Positions 1 through 9,150 of a stretch of DNA of 64,000 nt are shown in pieces. Positions within the stretch are counted from its first letter, which is position 1. Each line of letters begins with the position of its first letter. The notes under the pieces were generated by a model. It was not told where the DNA came from, did not search any database, and saw only the letters and a list, made by a program, of their open reading frames with translations. The position numbers and the translations under genes were made by a program. The stretch spans positions 186,001 through 250,000 of the forward strand of contig NZ_JACJOU010000026.1 of NCBI RefSeq assembly GCF_014695725.1, given 5' to 3'. This stretch comes from Microcoleus sp. FACHB-672 (GTDB lineage Bacteria; Cyanobacteriota; Cyanobacteriia; Cyanobacteriales; Oscillatoriaceae).

Positions 1-103
1 CCTAAAACTGGCGCTCAGGCTGCGACAGGCGAGAAAGGACTGTACGATTCAGTATTAATCTTTCTCTAACATCACTCAGGACTCAGCACTTAGCACTCAA
101 AAC
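1..103. other. Intergenic edge with CTCAGCACT-type repeat
   Basis: This stretch lies downstream of the VIT/vWA gene. Positions about 74-108 carry a run of near-repeats of ACTCAGCACT / ACTCAAAACT. A similar run lies at about 56322-56371, between minD and minE. No gene is visible before the window edge. Confidence 0.5.
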
Positions 104-2521
104 TCAATTGACGCGCAGTTTAAGGCGAATGTTACCGGCTGCAGAACTCGGTGCAGACCAGCCGGCAAGCGCTTGCTTAATCTGATTGATCGCAGTCATG
201 TCTTTGAGCGTTGAAGCTTTGTCATCTAAGATGATCCGCCCAACGCGGCCATTCTTAACCGGGAACTCCAGCACGATTTCGCCGGCAACGCCTTGAGGCA
301 GATTTACGCTTTGCAAATATTGGGTTAGCGATGCGATCGCACTTTGATCCAATCCATCTGCACTGATAATTGCAATGCGATTGGCATCTTGTGAAAAATT
401 CTCGGCTTCTAAGGGTGAAGTTCTTGACTCTAAATCGGGTGGTGCCGCCGAAATTGCAACATCGGCACCTGAAGAAGAACCGGGAAGGCGGTTCATTTGG
501 CGGGGTGCGCTTGAAGGTGCCGGTGTTCCTAGACGCGTCGTTATCGAATCCTGGCCGCTAAAAATTCCTTCGTAGCTAACACCCTGTGGCAACTCCACCG
601 GCACTTGCACTCGCTGGCGCGTTCCATCAGGATTGACGCGAACTTCTTCACTGACGGCAACAAAAGCGGTGTATTGCGACAGTAGCCGGTAACTGAGGGC
701 GGTATCTGTCACTGCCTCAACACCAGATTTGGTTTCGCCGGCAAACATTTGATTCATCAAATCCTTAATCCGCGAGCGCCCCCACAGTTGCGCGATACCT
801 GGGTTGCCGGTGCCGGCAAAATCAACATTCAAAGTCTTTTCATAGCGCTTGCCACCCGCTGCGGTGCCGGTGATTTTCAACTGCCCTTTACTGCCATCTT
901 GTTTGCGTCCAAATAACACTAATGGCTGCTGTGCAAATAAGTCTGGAACCGCGTTTGGATAAAGGTCTGGTTTTCCCTCACCTTTCCAGTTCACTTGAAT
1001 ATTCGTCAAGACGGGATTATTAATTTGGCGGAAAAACTTCTCGGCAATTTCTTGGGTGGGTTCATCTTGACGAATCACTTGAGAGGTGCCTCTTCCCACT
1101 TCGGCAAGGCGATTCAGCAAAAACCGATTAACAGAACTACCCACGCCAAAACTATATAGCCGGTTGCCAGATTTTAACCCGCTTTGTACTTCAGCCATTA
1201 CTTCATTTTCATTGCCAATGTAGCCATCGGTGATCAGAACAACGCTGCGAAGCCGGCCTTCTTTTGCGGCGGGGAAATTCAACACTGCACGGATACCGTT
1301 AAGCAATTCTGTACCGCCATTGGCGTCTAGCTGGTCGATATAAGCCATTGCCTTCTGCCGATTGGCGGGGGTATTGGGGAGAGGTGCCGGTGACAGTTGT
1401 GTGGCGGTATTGGCAAAATCAATGATAGTAAATGTGTCGTTAGGATTGAGTCCGTTGATAAACCGGCGCATCAATTCCTTCGATTTTACCAGCGGATCGC
1501 CTGACTGAGAGCCAGAGGTATCCATTAAAAAGACAACATCTTTAGGGACAATTTCGTTAGATTTGTAATCGACTGCGGGGATGAGATAGACGGCGAAATG
1601 ACCGCCGCGATCATCTGTTTGGGTTAAGACAGTGGCTTGCGTATTTTTCCCAGCAACTTGATAGCGTAGAATCAAATCTTTGTTGGGAATATTATCTTCT
1701 GGAGCTAATTGTACTTTTGTGAGGCTGCCGGTGCGTTCGGTGCGAATTTTGTGAGAAGTTGATTGCACCTGTTTAATCGGGATGCCGGCGTCAATTTCTA
1801 CGGTAACGTTAATATCATGTCCCGAACGAGTTCCGGGTTTGACGATAGGCGGGTTGATACGGGAGGCGTCGGGAACGCGATCAGTATCGCCATTCGGAGA
1901 AATGGGGTTGCCGGGAATGTAGCGTGGCCCAACAACCATTGGGAAGACGAATTCGTAGTTTCCTCCCTCAAATTTTAAGCTATCGGTATATCGAATTGTC
2001 ACATCAATTTTTTCACTGGGTTTGATGTTAGCGAGGGATTGGGTGAAGATGTTATCTCGTTCTTGTTCTAAAAGGCCGGCAGTGCGTCCTTCACGGACAG
2101 CTTGTTCGTAAATTTTTTGCGCTTCCTCGCGTTTTTTTATATCGCCTTTAATAATCCGCTCACCGATTTTTATTTCCATGTCATCTACCGCTGCTTCATC
2201 GGGAAGCGGGAAGACATAAATGGCTTCTAAGGGTTCTTTAAAAGGGTTTTCAAAGGTTTGCGTAACTTCAACACGGGAAACGTTGCCGGCAATTTTGGCT
2301 TTAACGTCAGTATGTTTGAGGGGAAAAACTTGTTGTTTGCTTTCTTTTGAAAGGACAAATAAGCCGCCGGGTGGGGTGTCGGGTTGGTTGGCGGGGGTAG
2401 TGCTGGGGTTGGTTTGGCTGATTTGAACTGCCGACTGATTAATTTGTGGCGGTTGTAGTGCAACGGTTCCGACAGTGCCGGTTAGTAGTGCGATGGCTGG
2501 TAATATATAAGCTAATTTCAT
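104..2521 (-). CDS. Secreted VIT and von Willebrand factor A domain protein
   Basis: The 805-residue protein resembles bacterial inter-alpha-trypsin-inhibitor-like proteins. Residues 1-22 form a signal peptide (MKLAYILPAIALLTG), so it is probably exported. A VIT domain spans about 55-190, with the typical VTQTFENPF segment. A vWA domain follows from about 328, with an intact MIDAS start DTSGS near 335. The C-terminal third is Ser/Pro-rich and ends in a small beta-rich segment resembling a TonB-C-like or energy-transduction tail; that last point is inference. vWA domains bind ligands through a divalent metal, so a surface or periplasmic protein-interaction role is likely, but no substrate can be named. 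It starts at an ATG and stands alone, divergent from the arsenic genes across an 850-bp gap. Confidence 0.85.
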   Translation of the reverse strand: MKLAYILPAIALLTGTVGTVALQPPQINQSAVQISQTNPSTTPANQPDTPPGGLFVLSKESKQQVFPLKHTDVKAKIAGNVSRVEVTQTFENPFKEPLEAIYVFPLPDEAAVDDMEIKIGERIIKGDIKKREEAQKIYEQAVREGRTAGLLEQERDNIFTQSLANIKPSEKIDVTIRYTDSLKFEGGNYEFVFPMVVGPRYIPGNPISPNGDTDRVPDASRINPPIVKPGTRSGHDINVTVEIDAGIPIKQVQSTSHKIRTERTGSLTKVQLAPEDNIPNKDLILRYQVAGKNTQATVLTQTDDRGGHFAVYLIPAVDYKSNEIVPKDVVFLMDTSGSQSGDPLVKSKELMRRFINGLNPNDTFTIIDFANTATQLSPAPLPNTPANRQKAMAYIDQLDANGGTELLNGIRAVLNFPAAKEGRLRSVVLITDGYIGNENEVMAEVQSGLKSGNRLYSFGVGSSVNRFLLNRLAEVGRGTSQVIRQDEPTQEIAEKFFRQINNPVLTNIQVNWKGEGKPDLYPNAVPDLFAQQPLVLFGRKQDGSKGQLKITGTAAGGKRYEKTLNVDFAGTGNPGIAQLWGRSRIKDLMNQMFAGETKSGVEAVTDTALSYRLLSQYTAFVAVSEEVRVNPDGTRQRVQVPVELPQGVSYEGIFSGQDSITTRLGTPAPSSAPRQMNRLPGSSSGADVAISAAPPDLESRTSPLEAENFSQDANRIAIISADGLDQSAIASLTQYLQSVNLPQGVAGEIVLEFPVKNGRVGRIILDDKASTLKDMTAINQIKQALAGWSAPSSAAGNIRLKLRVN

Positions 2522-3370
2522 AGATGCTTCTTTATTTGAGATATTGAGTTCGTTCGCTTTAAAGATGACACGGCTTCAGTGCAAACGTTCCTCAGTTGCA
2601 TTTTTTGTAACAAGAAAGGCTTGGCATAGCTGAAAAAGACAGGAAGAATGCAATAGCCTTCCTTTATATACGGGAGATGCCGGCATACTCAGCAAACTTG
2701 TTGCGACAATTTATCTGTGTATGCCTGCCGGCACGCTGCGCTATCATCTGTGGTTTTATACTTGACGGTGTAACAACCCTGTCATTACTGGTAGTAAACC
2801 TAATTATTGGAATTTACAATTCCGAACTAAAAATGGCTAGATAGTATTAATTTTACAAGAGTCTAATCAGTTAACTTGCTTTCCCTTAAGTTTCTGCTTT
2901 AGCTAGGAAAAAATTTAGTTTTTTATCAAAAATTGCTCATTTCTATAGAACTTTTTATTTGGGTAAAATGAATTATTTTGATATTGAGGAAGATATGAGG
3001 TTTCGCGGTTTTCTAACTTTCGATTGTAAAGCGATTTATTCGCGTCAGCATCTTTGTTGAGGGGATTCAGTAAAAAATGTCAGGTTGGTCTATCTAGCAA
3101 TCCTACATGGGTTGTAATATTTCTAGCCGGCATCTTGACGGCACGACAATTTTTTATGACTAATGAGCATTGACAAATCACAGATAATTGTTCTATACCT
3201 GCTGATTGCAGAGTAGGCCATTTAGTCTAATCTCTAGCTAGCTTCTCTGAGAAAAAATTTATTTGGCTAGATTTGTATGAATTTTCCATAATTTCAATTT
3301 TATGTAAAAATTATAGCTTTGACTCACCAGACCATCAGAATAATTTGAACGTTTTAAAGGAAAAATCTCC
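2522..3370. other. Long AT-rich divergent intergenic region
   Basis: This gap of about 850 bp separates the divergent VIT/vWA and ArsM-like genes, so it must carry both promoters. It is AT-rich from about 2760 onward and contains GCCGGC at about 2683, 2723 and 3128. No ORF with a convincing start, no tRNA and no recognisable riboswitch is visible. An ArsR-type operator would be expected here if the arsenic genes are arsenite-regulated, but I cannot identify one. Confidence 0.5.
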
Positions 3371-4573
3371 ATGACTGAGATTGCAACGAATGATCTGCCG
3401 GCACCGACAACCGCTTATGATGTTGAAAATGCTGTTCTAGAACGATACAAAGCGGGTGCCCGTGAAGCACAACCGGCTCTCTGTTGCCCCACAGAATACG
3501 AAGGCGGTTATCTGGAAGGCTTGCCGCAAGAAATCATTGAAAAGGATTACGGCTGTGGTGATCCAACACGCTATGTAAAAGCCGGCGAAACAGTGGTAGA
3601 CCTCGGTTCGGGGGCTGGAAAAAATTGCTATATCATAGCCCAAAAAGTCGGATCTCAAGGCCAAGTGATTGGAGTTGATTTTAATGACGAGATGCTGGGT
3701 TTGGCAAAAAAATATCAAGATGAAATCGCCAGCAAATTAGGATACAGCAATGTTTCTTTTGTCAAGGGAAAAATTCAAGATCTTGCATTAAATTTAGACA
3801 AAGTTCAGTGGTGGTTAGATAAAAATCCAGTAACCTCCATCGAGGGAATTGGGGCATTGGAAGCCGAATCTGCTCGCCTTCGGATGGAATCGCCGTTAAT
3901 CCCGGATAACAGTGTTGATGTTGTCATTTCTAATTGTGTGCTGAACTTGGTTCGCTCACAAGATAAGCAACAGTTGTTTCAAGAAATATACCGAGTGCTA
4001 AAACGCGGCGGCAGAGCGGTAATTTCTGATATTGTTTGCGACGAAGATCCGACACCGGCAATCTTGAACGATCCGGAATTGTGGAGTGGCTGTATCGCTG
4101 GCGCTTTCCGGGAAGATGAATTTCTAGAAATGTTTGAGCAAGCCGGCTTCTATGGAATCGAGATTTTGAGTCGGCAGGAAGAACCTTGGCAAGTGATTGA
4201 GGGTATTGAATTTCGTTCCCTTACGGTACGCGCTTTTAAAGGTAAAGACGGCCCTTGCCTAGAGCGCAACCAAGCCGTAATTTATAAAGGCCCGTGGAAA
4301 CAAGTGCTTGATGATGATGGCCATACCTATGAGCGGGGGCAGCGCATGGCTGTGTGCGACAAGACTTACAAGATATTAACCGATGGCAATGGCCCTTATC
4401 ACCGCGATATGGTGCCGGTGGAATCCTATCAAAACATTCCCCTGGAAGAAGCTCAAGCCTTTGATTGCCAGCGCACCGGCATCCGTCATCCACAAGAAAC
4501 CAAAGGATTAGACTATCGCATAACTGTGACGAATGAGGGTGCGGCTTGCTGCGCCCCAGAAAGCTGTTGCTGA
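3371..4573 (+). CDS. arsM: ArsM-like arsenite S-adenosylmethionine methyltransferase
   Basis: ArsM enzymes methylate As(III) stepwise using SAM. This 400-aa cytoplasmic protein has the SAM motif VVDLGSGAG at 75-83. It also has three cysteines in the contexts known from ArsM: YGCG (C62), ISNCVLNLV (C189) and SGCIAGA (C241). In characterised ArsM proteins the equivalent three cysteines bind the arsenic. Extra cysteine pairs lie at C38-C39 and in the C-terminal tail (CCAPESCC, the last eight residues), which could serve as further thiol ligands. The region after about 285 is an extension beyond the minimal methyltransferase. The start at 3371 follows an AAAGGAAAAA purine-rich site. The radical-SAM ArsS gene 2.7 kb downstream supports a role in arsenosugar synthesis. 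The family call is firm; the exact methylated product is inferred. Confidence 0.88.
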   Translation: MTEIATNDLPAPTTAYDVENAVLERYKAGAREAQPALCCPTEYEGGYLEGLPQEIIEKDYGCGDPTRYVKAGETVVDLGSGAGKNCYIIAQKVGSQGQVIGVDFNDEMLGLAKKYQDEIASKLGYSNVSFVKGKIQDLALNLDKVQWWLDKNPVTSIEGIGALEAESARLRMESPLIPDNSVDVVISNCVLNLVRSQDKQQLFQEIYRVLKRGGRAVISDIVCDEDPTPAILNDPELWSGCIAGAFREDEFLEMFEQAGFYGIEILSRQEEPWQVIEGIEFRSLTVRAFKGKDGPCLERNQAVIYKGPWKQVLDDDGHTYERGQRMAVCDKTYKILTDGNGPYHRDMVPVESYQNIPLEEAQAFDCQRTGIRHPQETKGLDYRITVTNEGAACCAPESCC

Positions 4574-4633
4574 GCGATCTAGCCCATCACTTTAGTAAGA
4601 TGACCCCCAACACTTAATGAAGGAGAATCTTAT

Positions 4634-4869
4634 ATGAATCGTCCGAGTCGTCCTACATTTTAGGGATTGTTGCCTTGGTGTTTTGTTAGAGGCTTTGGTA
4701 ATTGAAGGCTTGGGCTAAAACAAGTACGCTGATTTTGCAGGGAATTAGCGTTGTTTTGTCGGTTTTTGGCCTGATTACAGGCGGAGGCTCGAACGCGATC
4801 AGCATTCTTTTTGCCGGCGTGATGGTCTATTGCCTTGTAACGCCCAGAGGTAAAATTAGCCATCGGTAA
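4634..4869 (+). pseudogene. Broken gene for a small two-helix membrane protein
   Basis: A good ribosome site (AAGGAGAA, about 4619-4626) precedes ATG 4634, which encodes MNRPSRPTF and then stops at 4661. Shifting frame at the T-run continues as LGIVALVF. Another shift gives LLEALVIEG, and a third gives WAKTSTLILQ, followed by an uninterrupted hydrophobic reading LSVFGLITGG...ILFAGVMVYCLV that ends at TAA 4867-4869. Joined, the pieces read as one protein of about 78 residues with two membrane helices. At least three single-base indels are needed, two of them near T-runs. This is either a true pseudogene or a cluster of sequencing errors. It lies between the ArsM-like gene and the O-methyltransferase gene. 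I do not recognise the family. Confidence 0.6.
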
Positions 4870-4977
4870 ATAGTCTCAACCGGACTGTAACCGATGGCGG
4901 GTAAGTTATCGGGCGGGCATCTTGCCAGCCCTAAACCCATAACACGTTAAAAATTAACACCAAAAAAGCGAAAAACA

Positions 4978-6018
4978 ATGTCCCAAAGCAACCCGATACC
5001 AAACTCGAATGAAACACCGGCACCAATGGCGATGATGCAGATGATCTCTAGCCGCTGGGTGTCACAACCGCTTTACGTTGCCGCACAACTCGGCATTGCT
5101 GATCTGTTGAAAGATGGCCCTAAAACCATTGATGAGCTTGCAAATGCCACCGGCACCCATGCGCCATCCCTCTATCGTTTGCTCCGTGCCCTCGCCAGTG
5201 TGAGTATTTTTGCTGAGGGGGAGGATGGCCGGTTTGAACTCACCCCCCTCGCCAGCTGCTTGCAAACTGGGGTTGAGGGTTCCGTGGGTGCGATGGCAAT
5301 CATGTTCGCCCAGGAGTGGCACTCGCGTCCTTGGGAGCATCTGCTTGAAAGTGTAAAAACCGGCAAAACGGCTTTTGAACTTGTCTATGGCAAGAAGGCA
5401 TTCGAGTATTTGGCACAGAACCCCGAAGCCGGGAAGATTTTCGACAACGCAATGACCGGCATTACGGTAACGCATAATACTGCTATTGCCGCCGCCTATG
5501 ACTTTTCTTCTATTAGCAAACTTGCAGATATTGCTGGAGGTCATGGCGGTTTAATCGCTGCAATTCTTAATGCTAACCCCAAAATGGAAGGGATTTTATT
5601 TGACCAGCCACACGTGATTGCCGGTGCCTTGCCCTTGCTCGAATCTCAAGGTGTTGCCAGTCGCTGCAAACTGATTGCCGGGAACTTTTTTGAGTCTGTT
5701 CCTGCCGGCTGTGATGGCTATATTCTCAAAAGCATTATCCACGATTGGGATGATGAAGAAGCTTTGGCAATTCTCAAAAATTGCCGCAAAGCCATGATCG
5801 GGAAAAATAGCAAACTGCTGTTGGTGGAGAACGTCATTCCTGCTGGTAATGAAGCTTCGATGAGCAAGCTAGTTGACTTAGAAATGCTAGTAATGGCTGG
5901 GGGTCGGGAACGCACTGAAGCTGAGTATCGCACACTGTTGGGAGCAGCCGGTTTCGAGTTAACCAACATCGTCCCGACTCAAATGCCGGTAAGTGTAATA
6001 GAGTCCGTGTCGAGCTAG
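4978..6018 (+). CDS. SAM-dependent O-methyltransferase (COMT/acetylserotonin type)
   Basis: The 346-aa protein has the two-part layout of this family. An N-terminal dimerisation and winged-helix part (about 15-105, with TIDELANATGTHAPSLYRLL) precedes a Rossmann methyltransferase domain with the glycine motif DIAGGHGG near 184-191. The sequence LKSIIHDWDDEEA holds the histidine used as general base in plant and bacterial O-methyltransferases. Substrates of this family are usually phenolic or enolic hydroxyls, and none can be read from the sequence. Only 28 bp separate it from the phosphate transporter gene, which is itself close to arsS, so co-transcription with arsenic genes is likely. A role in modifying an arsenic metabolite is a hypothesis; a generic natural-product methyltransferase is the alternative. 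Confidence 0.82.
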   Translation: MSQSNPIPNSNETPAPMAMMQMISSRWVSQPLYVAAQLGIADLLKDGPKTIDELANATGTHAPSLYRLLRALASVSIFAEGEDGRFELTPLASCLQTGVEGSVGAMAIMFAQEWHSRPWEHLLESVKTGKTAFELVYGKKAFEYLAQNPEAGKIFDNAMTGITVTHNTAIAAAYDFSSISKLADIAGGHGGLIAAILNANPKMEGILFDQPHVIAGALPLLESQGVASRCKLIAGNFFESVPAGCDGYILKSIIHDWDDEEALAILKNCRKAMIGKNSKLLLVENVIPAGNEASMSKLVDLEMLVMAGGRERTEAEYRTLLGAAGFELTNIVPTQMPVSVIESVSS

Positions 6019-6046
6019 TGTTAGAAAACAGTTTGGGGTGTAGAAA

Positions 6047-7162
6047 ATGCTATTGGCTGTCCTATTTTTTGCAACGTTTTTTTTAGCTTATTCCAATGGT
6101 GCAAACGATAACTTTAAAGGTGTGGCAACTTTATTTGGTAGCCAGACAGCCAATTATAAGACAGCCATTGGTTGGGCGACGATCACAACTTTTGCCGGCT
6201 CAGTTTTTTCGATTTTTCTAGCACAAACACTGATTAAAAGTTTTTCTGGCAAAGGACTGGTGCCGGATGTGATCGCCGATACCTCAGATTTTCATATAGC
6301 CGTTGCGTTTGCGGCGGGTTTGACTGTGATCCTTGCCACCGTGACAGGATTTCCGATTTCCACCACCCACGGACTTACAGGCGCGCTTGTGGGTGCCGGT
6401 TTGAGGGCAATTGGCACTCAAGTTAATTTTACCGCACTCCAGAAAACCTTTTTATTGCCTTTGTTGCTGAGTCCAATCGTTGCGATTGCTTTAGGAACTT
6501 TCATTTATGGTTTGTTTCGCTACCTGCGAATTTATTTAGGGATAGAGAAAGAATGGTGTGTCTGTGTGGGGGAAACTCAACAGGTGATTCCGATTCCCCA
6601 GCCTGATGCGGCGAATGTGCTTCAGTGTGTGACGACGACTGATATTGCTGTTGATTCTCAAGAGAAATGCACGCAAAGATATACGGGAAATTTTCTCAGC
6701 CTTAATAGTCAAAAATTGGTTGATACTTGCCATTATTTGAGTGCGGGAGTGGTCAGTTTTGCCCGAGGTTTGAATGATACTCCGAAGATTGTTTCATTGA
6801 TGCTGGTAGGGGAAGCGCTTTCGATGCAGTGGGGAAGTCTAGCAGTCGCTTTGGGAATGGCCGTGGGCGGTTTGCTGAATGCTCAAAAAGTGGCCGAAAC
6901 CATGAGCAAAAAAATTACAAAAATGAATGCCGGCCAGGGATTTTCAGCCAATTTAGTGACGGGATTTCTGGTGATTGCTGCCAGCCGGTATGGACTGCCG
7001 GTTTCTACAACTCATGTGTCTGTTGGCTCTATTTTTGGAGTGGGATTGATTTCCCGGAAAGCAAACGCTCGGGTTTTCTATCAAATTTTACTATCATGGA
7101 TTTTGACGTTACCCATTGCTGCTTTATTAAGTGCTAGTATTTATTGGGGATTGCAGCGTTAA
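6047..7162 (+). CDS. PiT-family inorganic phosphate transporter
   Basis: This is a 371-aa inner-membrane carrier of the PiT family (cation-coupled phosphate uptake). Both inverted family signatures are present: SNGANDNFKG near residue 17 with STTHGLTGALVG, and ARGLNDTPKI with VSTTHVSVGSIFG in the second half. Hydrophobic segments flank a central hydrophilic loop (about 165-225) that includes the stretch EWCVCVGE. PiT carriers do not discriminate arsenate well. Its position 28 bp after the O-methyltransferase and 70 bp before arsS therefore points either to arsenate entry or to phosphate supply under arsenate stress. Which one applies is inference. Confidence 0.92.
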   Translation: MLLAVLFFATFFLAYSNGANDNFKGVATLFGSQTANYKTAIGWATITTFAGSVFSIFLAQTLIKSFSGKGLVPDVIADTSDFHIAVAFAAGLTVILATVTGFPISTTHGLTGALVGAGLRAIGTQVNFTALQKTFLLPLLLSPIVAIALGTFIYGLFRYLRIYLGIEKEWCVCVGETQQVIPIPQPDAANVLQCVTTTDIAVDSQEKCTQRYTGNFLSLNSQKLVDTCHYLSAGVVSFARGLNDTPKIVSLMLVGEALSMQWGSLAVALGMAVGGLLNAQKVAETMSKKITKMNAGQGFSANLVTGFLVIAASRYGLPVSTTHVSVGSIFGVGLISRKANARVFYQILLSWILTLPIAALLSASIYWGLQR

Positions 7163-7232
7163 AAAGATTAACCGCTAAAGCAAAAAGTTTAGCAATTTCT
7201 AGATAAAAATTTGATAATTCAGGAAAATTAAA

Positions 7233-8243
7233 ATGGTGAAAATAACAAAATTACAGCCCAATTCAGTAGTAACTCCTTTTGAAAAAAAACTAGAATCACC
7301 TTTAACGAAGCAGGAAATTACAGTTTTACAAGTTAATTTAGGCAAACGCTGTAACCTCGCTTGTACTCATTGTCATGTGGAAGCCGGCCCAAAACGGACA
7401 GAAGAACTTTCTCCGGAAATTTGTGAGCAGTTGATTGAGATTATTCGGCGGTTTCCCCAAATAAAAACTGTCGATCTGACTGGCGGTGCACCTGAGATGA
7501 ATTACGGGTTTAAACCGCTAGTGGAAGCTGCGCGGTTGGAAGGCAAGGAAGTAATTATTCGCTCAAATTTAACGATTTATTTTGAGCCTGGGTTTGAGGA
7601 GATTCCAGCATATTGTGCTGAACACCGGCTGAGAATTGTTGCGTCTCTTCCCTGTTATTTACAAGATAATGTTGATAAGATGCGGGGTGCCGGTGTTTAT
7701 GATGCTTCGATTCGGGCAATTCAATGGCTAAACCGGCTCGGTTACGGTGACAATCCAAATTTGATTTTGGATTTGGTTTATAATCCGACCATTCCTAGTT
7801 CTCCCGAAAAGTTTTCTCTGCCGCCGGCTCAGGGTAAGCTTGAGCAGGATTACAAAAGGTTCCTGCAAGAACATTTTAACATATCCTTTAATCAGCTTTT
7901 TACGATTACGAATTTGCCCATTGGTAGAACGAAGTTTCATTTAGAACACAAGCAACTTCTTAAGCCTTATCTGAGTTTTCTAGAAGAAAGTTTTAATTCT
8001 GATACGGTTGAGCGTTTGATGTGCCGCAATGAACTTTCGATTGACTATTTAGGAAATGTTTATGATTGCGATTTCAATCAAATGGAAAGGCTGCCGGCAA
8101 GAACTGCTGCCGGAGAGGTTGTAACGGTGGCGAAGCTTCTGGAAGCGGGGACATTGGATTTGATTGAAGAAATTAGGACGGCATCTTACTGTTATGGTTG
8201 TACGGCGGGTTCGGGTTCTAGTTGTGGGGGTGCGTTGATTTAG
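7233..8243 (+). CDS. arsS: Arsenosugar biosynthesis radical SAM protein ArsS
   Basis: ArsS is a radical-SAM enzyme that transfers the 5'-deoxyadenosyl group of SAM to dimethylarsenite, giving the adenosyl-arsenic precursor of arsenosugars. In this 336-aa protein the CxxxCxxC cluster motif is RCNLACTHCH (C40, C44, C47), followed by the DLTGGAPE glycine-rich segment. A second Cys-rich part includes LMCRNELSIDYLGNVYDCDF, and the C-terminus YCYGCTAGSGSSCGGALI is the hallmark of the ArsS family. It is one gene in a tight + strand run: 70 bp after the transporter gene and 26 bp before the first TVP38 gene. The protein is full length. The selenocysteine variant known in some bacteria does not apply here, because the position is cysteine. 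Confidence 0.92.
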   Translation: MVKITKLQPNSVVTPFEKKLESPLTKQEITVLQVNLGKRCNLACTHCHVEAGPKRTEELSPEICEQLIEIIRRFPQIKTVDLTGGAPEMNYGFKPLVEAARLEGKEVIIRSNLTIYFEPGFEEIPAYCAEHRLRIVASLPCYLQDNVDKMRGAGVYDASIRAIQWLNRLGYGDNPNLILDLVYNPTIPSSPEKFSLPPAQGKLEQDYKRFLQEHFNISFNQLFTITNLPIGRTKFHLEHKQLLKPYLSFLEESFNSDTVERLMCRNELSIDYLGNVYDCDFNQMERLPARTAAGEVVTVAKLLEAGTLDLIEEIRTASYCYGCTAGSGSSCGGALI

Positions 8244-8269
8244 GCAGATCGAGTGTATTGATGTGAGGG

Positions 8270-9004
8270 ATGATGGAGAACCCAAATCCAAGAGAAGGAA
8301 ATTCAAAAAGAAGCCAAGCTATTTTTAAAGTTATTTTGGCGATCGTGTTTGTGGCTGGGTTGATTTTTGCGGCTCAATATTTGGGTGTGCGAGAACGGTT
8401 GCTCGATGCTTTGGAGTGGATTCGCGGTTTGGGCATTTGGGGTGCGGGGATATTTATTATGATTTATATCCTGGCTACGGTGCTGTTTTTACCGGGTTCT
8501 ATTTTGACGTTGGGTGCCGGTGCGATATTTGGAGTGTTTTGGGGTTCTGTATGGGTATCGATTGCAGCGACATTGGGCGCGACTGCTGCTTTTTTTGTGG
8601 GACGATATTTGGCGAGGGGTTGGGTTGAGCGACAGATTGCCGGCAATGAAAAGTTTAAAGCAATTGATGAAGCGGTTGCCGGCGAGGGATGGAAAATTGT
8701 GGGTTTAACGCGATTGTCTCCTATTTTTCCTTTTAATCTATTAAATTATGCCTTTGGTGTGACTCAAGTTTCTTTAAAAGATTACTTTTTTGCATCTTGG
8801 ATTGGAATGATGCCGGGAACAGTTATGTATGTTTATTTGGGTTCTGTCGCGAAAGATTTGGCTACGATTGGAACCCAGGAACAACCGGCTACACCGGCAC
8901 AGTGGATTTTGCGGCTAGTTGGATTAATTGCGACGGTGGCAGTCAGCGTTTATGTAACACGCATTGCTAAACAAGCTTTAGCGGGTAAAAGTAGTGAGGG
9001 ATGA
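8270..9004 (+). CDS. TVP38/TMEM64-family membrane protein (first copy)
   Basis: This 244-aa multi-spanning membrane protein belongs to the DedA/SNARE-associated superfamily. The core motif region LPGSILTLGAGAIFGVFWGS is followed by ATLGATAAFFVGRYLARGWVERQI and the later LTRLSPIFPFNLLNYAFG, all typical of the family. Members are linked to membrane lipid flipping and are often found in metal and metalloid resistance clusters. Two consecutive ATG codons (8270 and 8273) are possible starts. The gene begins 26 bp after arsS, so it is probably in the same transcript. A transport or membrane-protection role in arsenic handling is inferred from context only. Confidence 0.87.
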   Translation: MMENPNPREGNSKRSQAIFKVILAIVFVAGLIFAAQYLGVRERLLDALEWIRGLGIWGAGIFIMIYILATVLFLPGSILTLGAGAIFGVFWGSVWVSIAATLGATAAFFVGRYLARGWVERQIAGNEKFKAIDEAVAGEGWKIVGLTRLSPIFPFNLLNYAFGVTQVSLKDYFFASWIGMMPGTVMYVYLGSVAKDLATIGTQEQPATPAQWILRLVGLIATVAVSVYVTRIAKQALAGKSSEG

Positions 9005-9150
9005 TTTCAACTTTGATGAAAAATTAAAATAAGGAGGCTTTCTATTGTTGTTAATATTGATGCAGAAAAGGCAACTCATTTTAGAAATTTTTCCTCTATT
9101 GTAAGACGCTCCATCTAGGATGAAAAAATCTTAAATATAAAATCGAGATA

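Noticed and set aside
9044-9103. Tiny ORF after AAGGAGG between the TVP38 genes
   Set aside because: About 20 codons from a TTG start with no recognisable product; the strong Shine-Dalgarno is noted but a gene is not supported.
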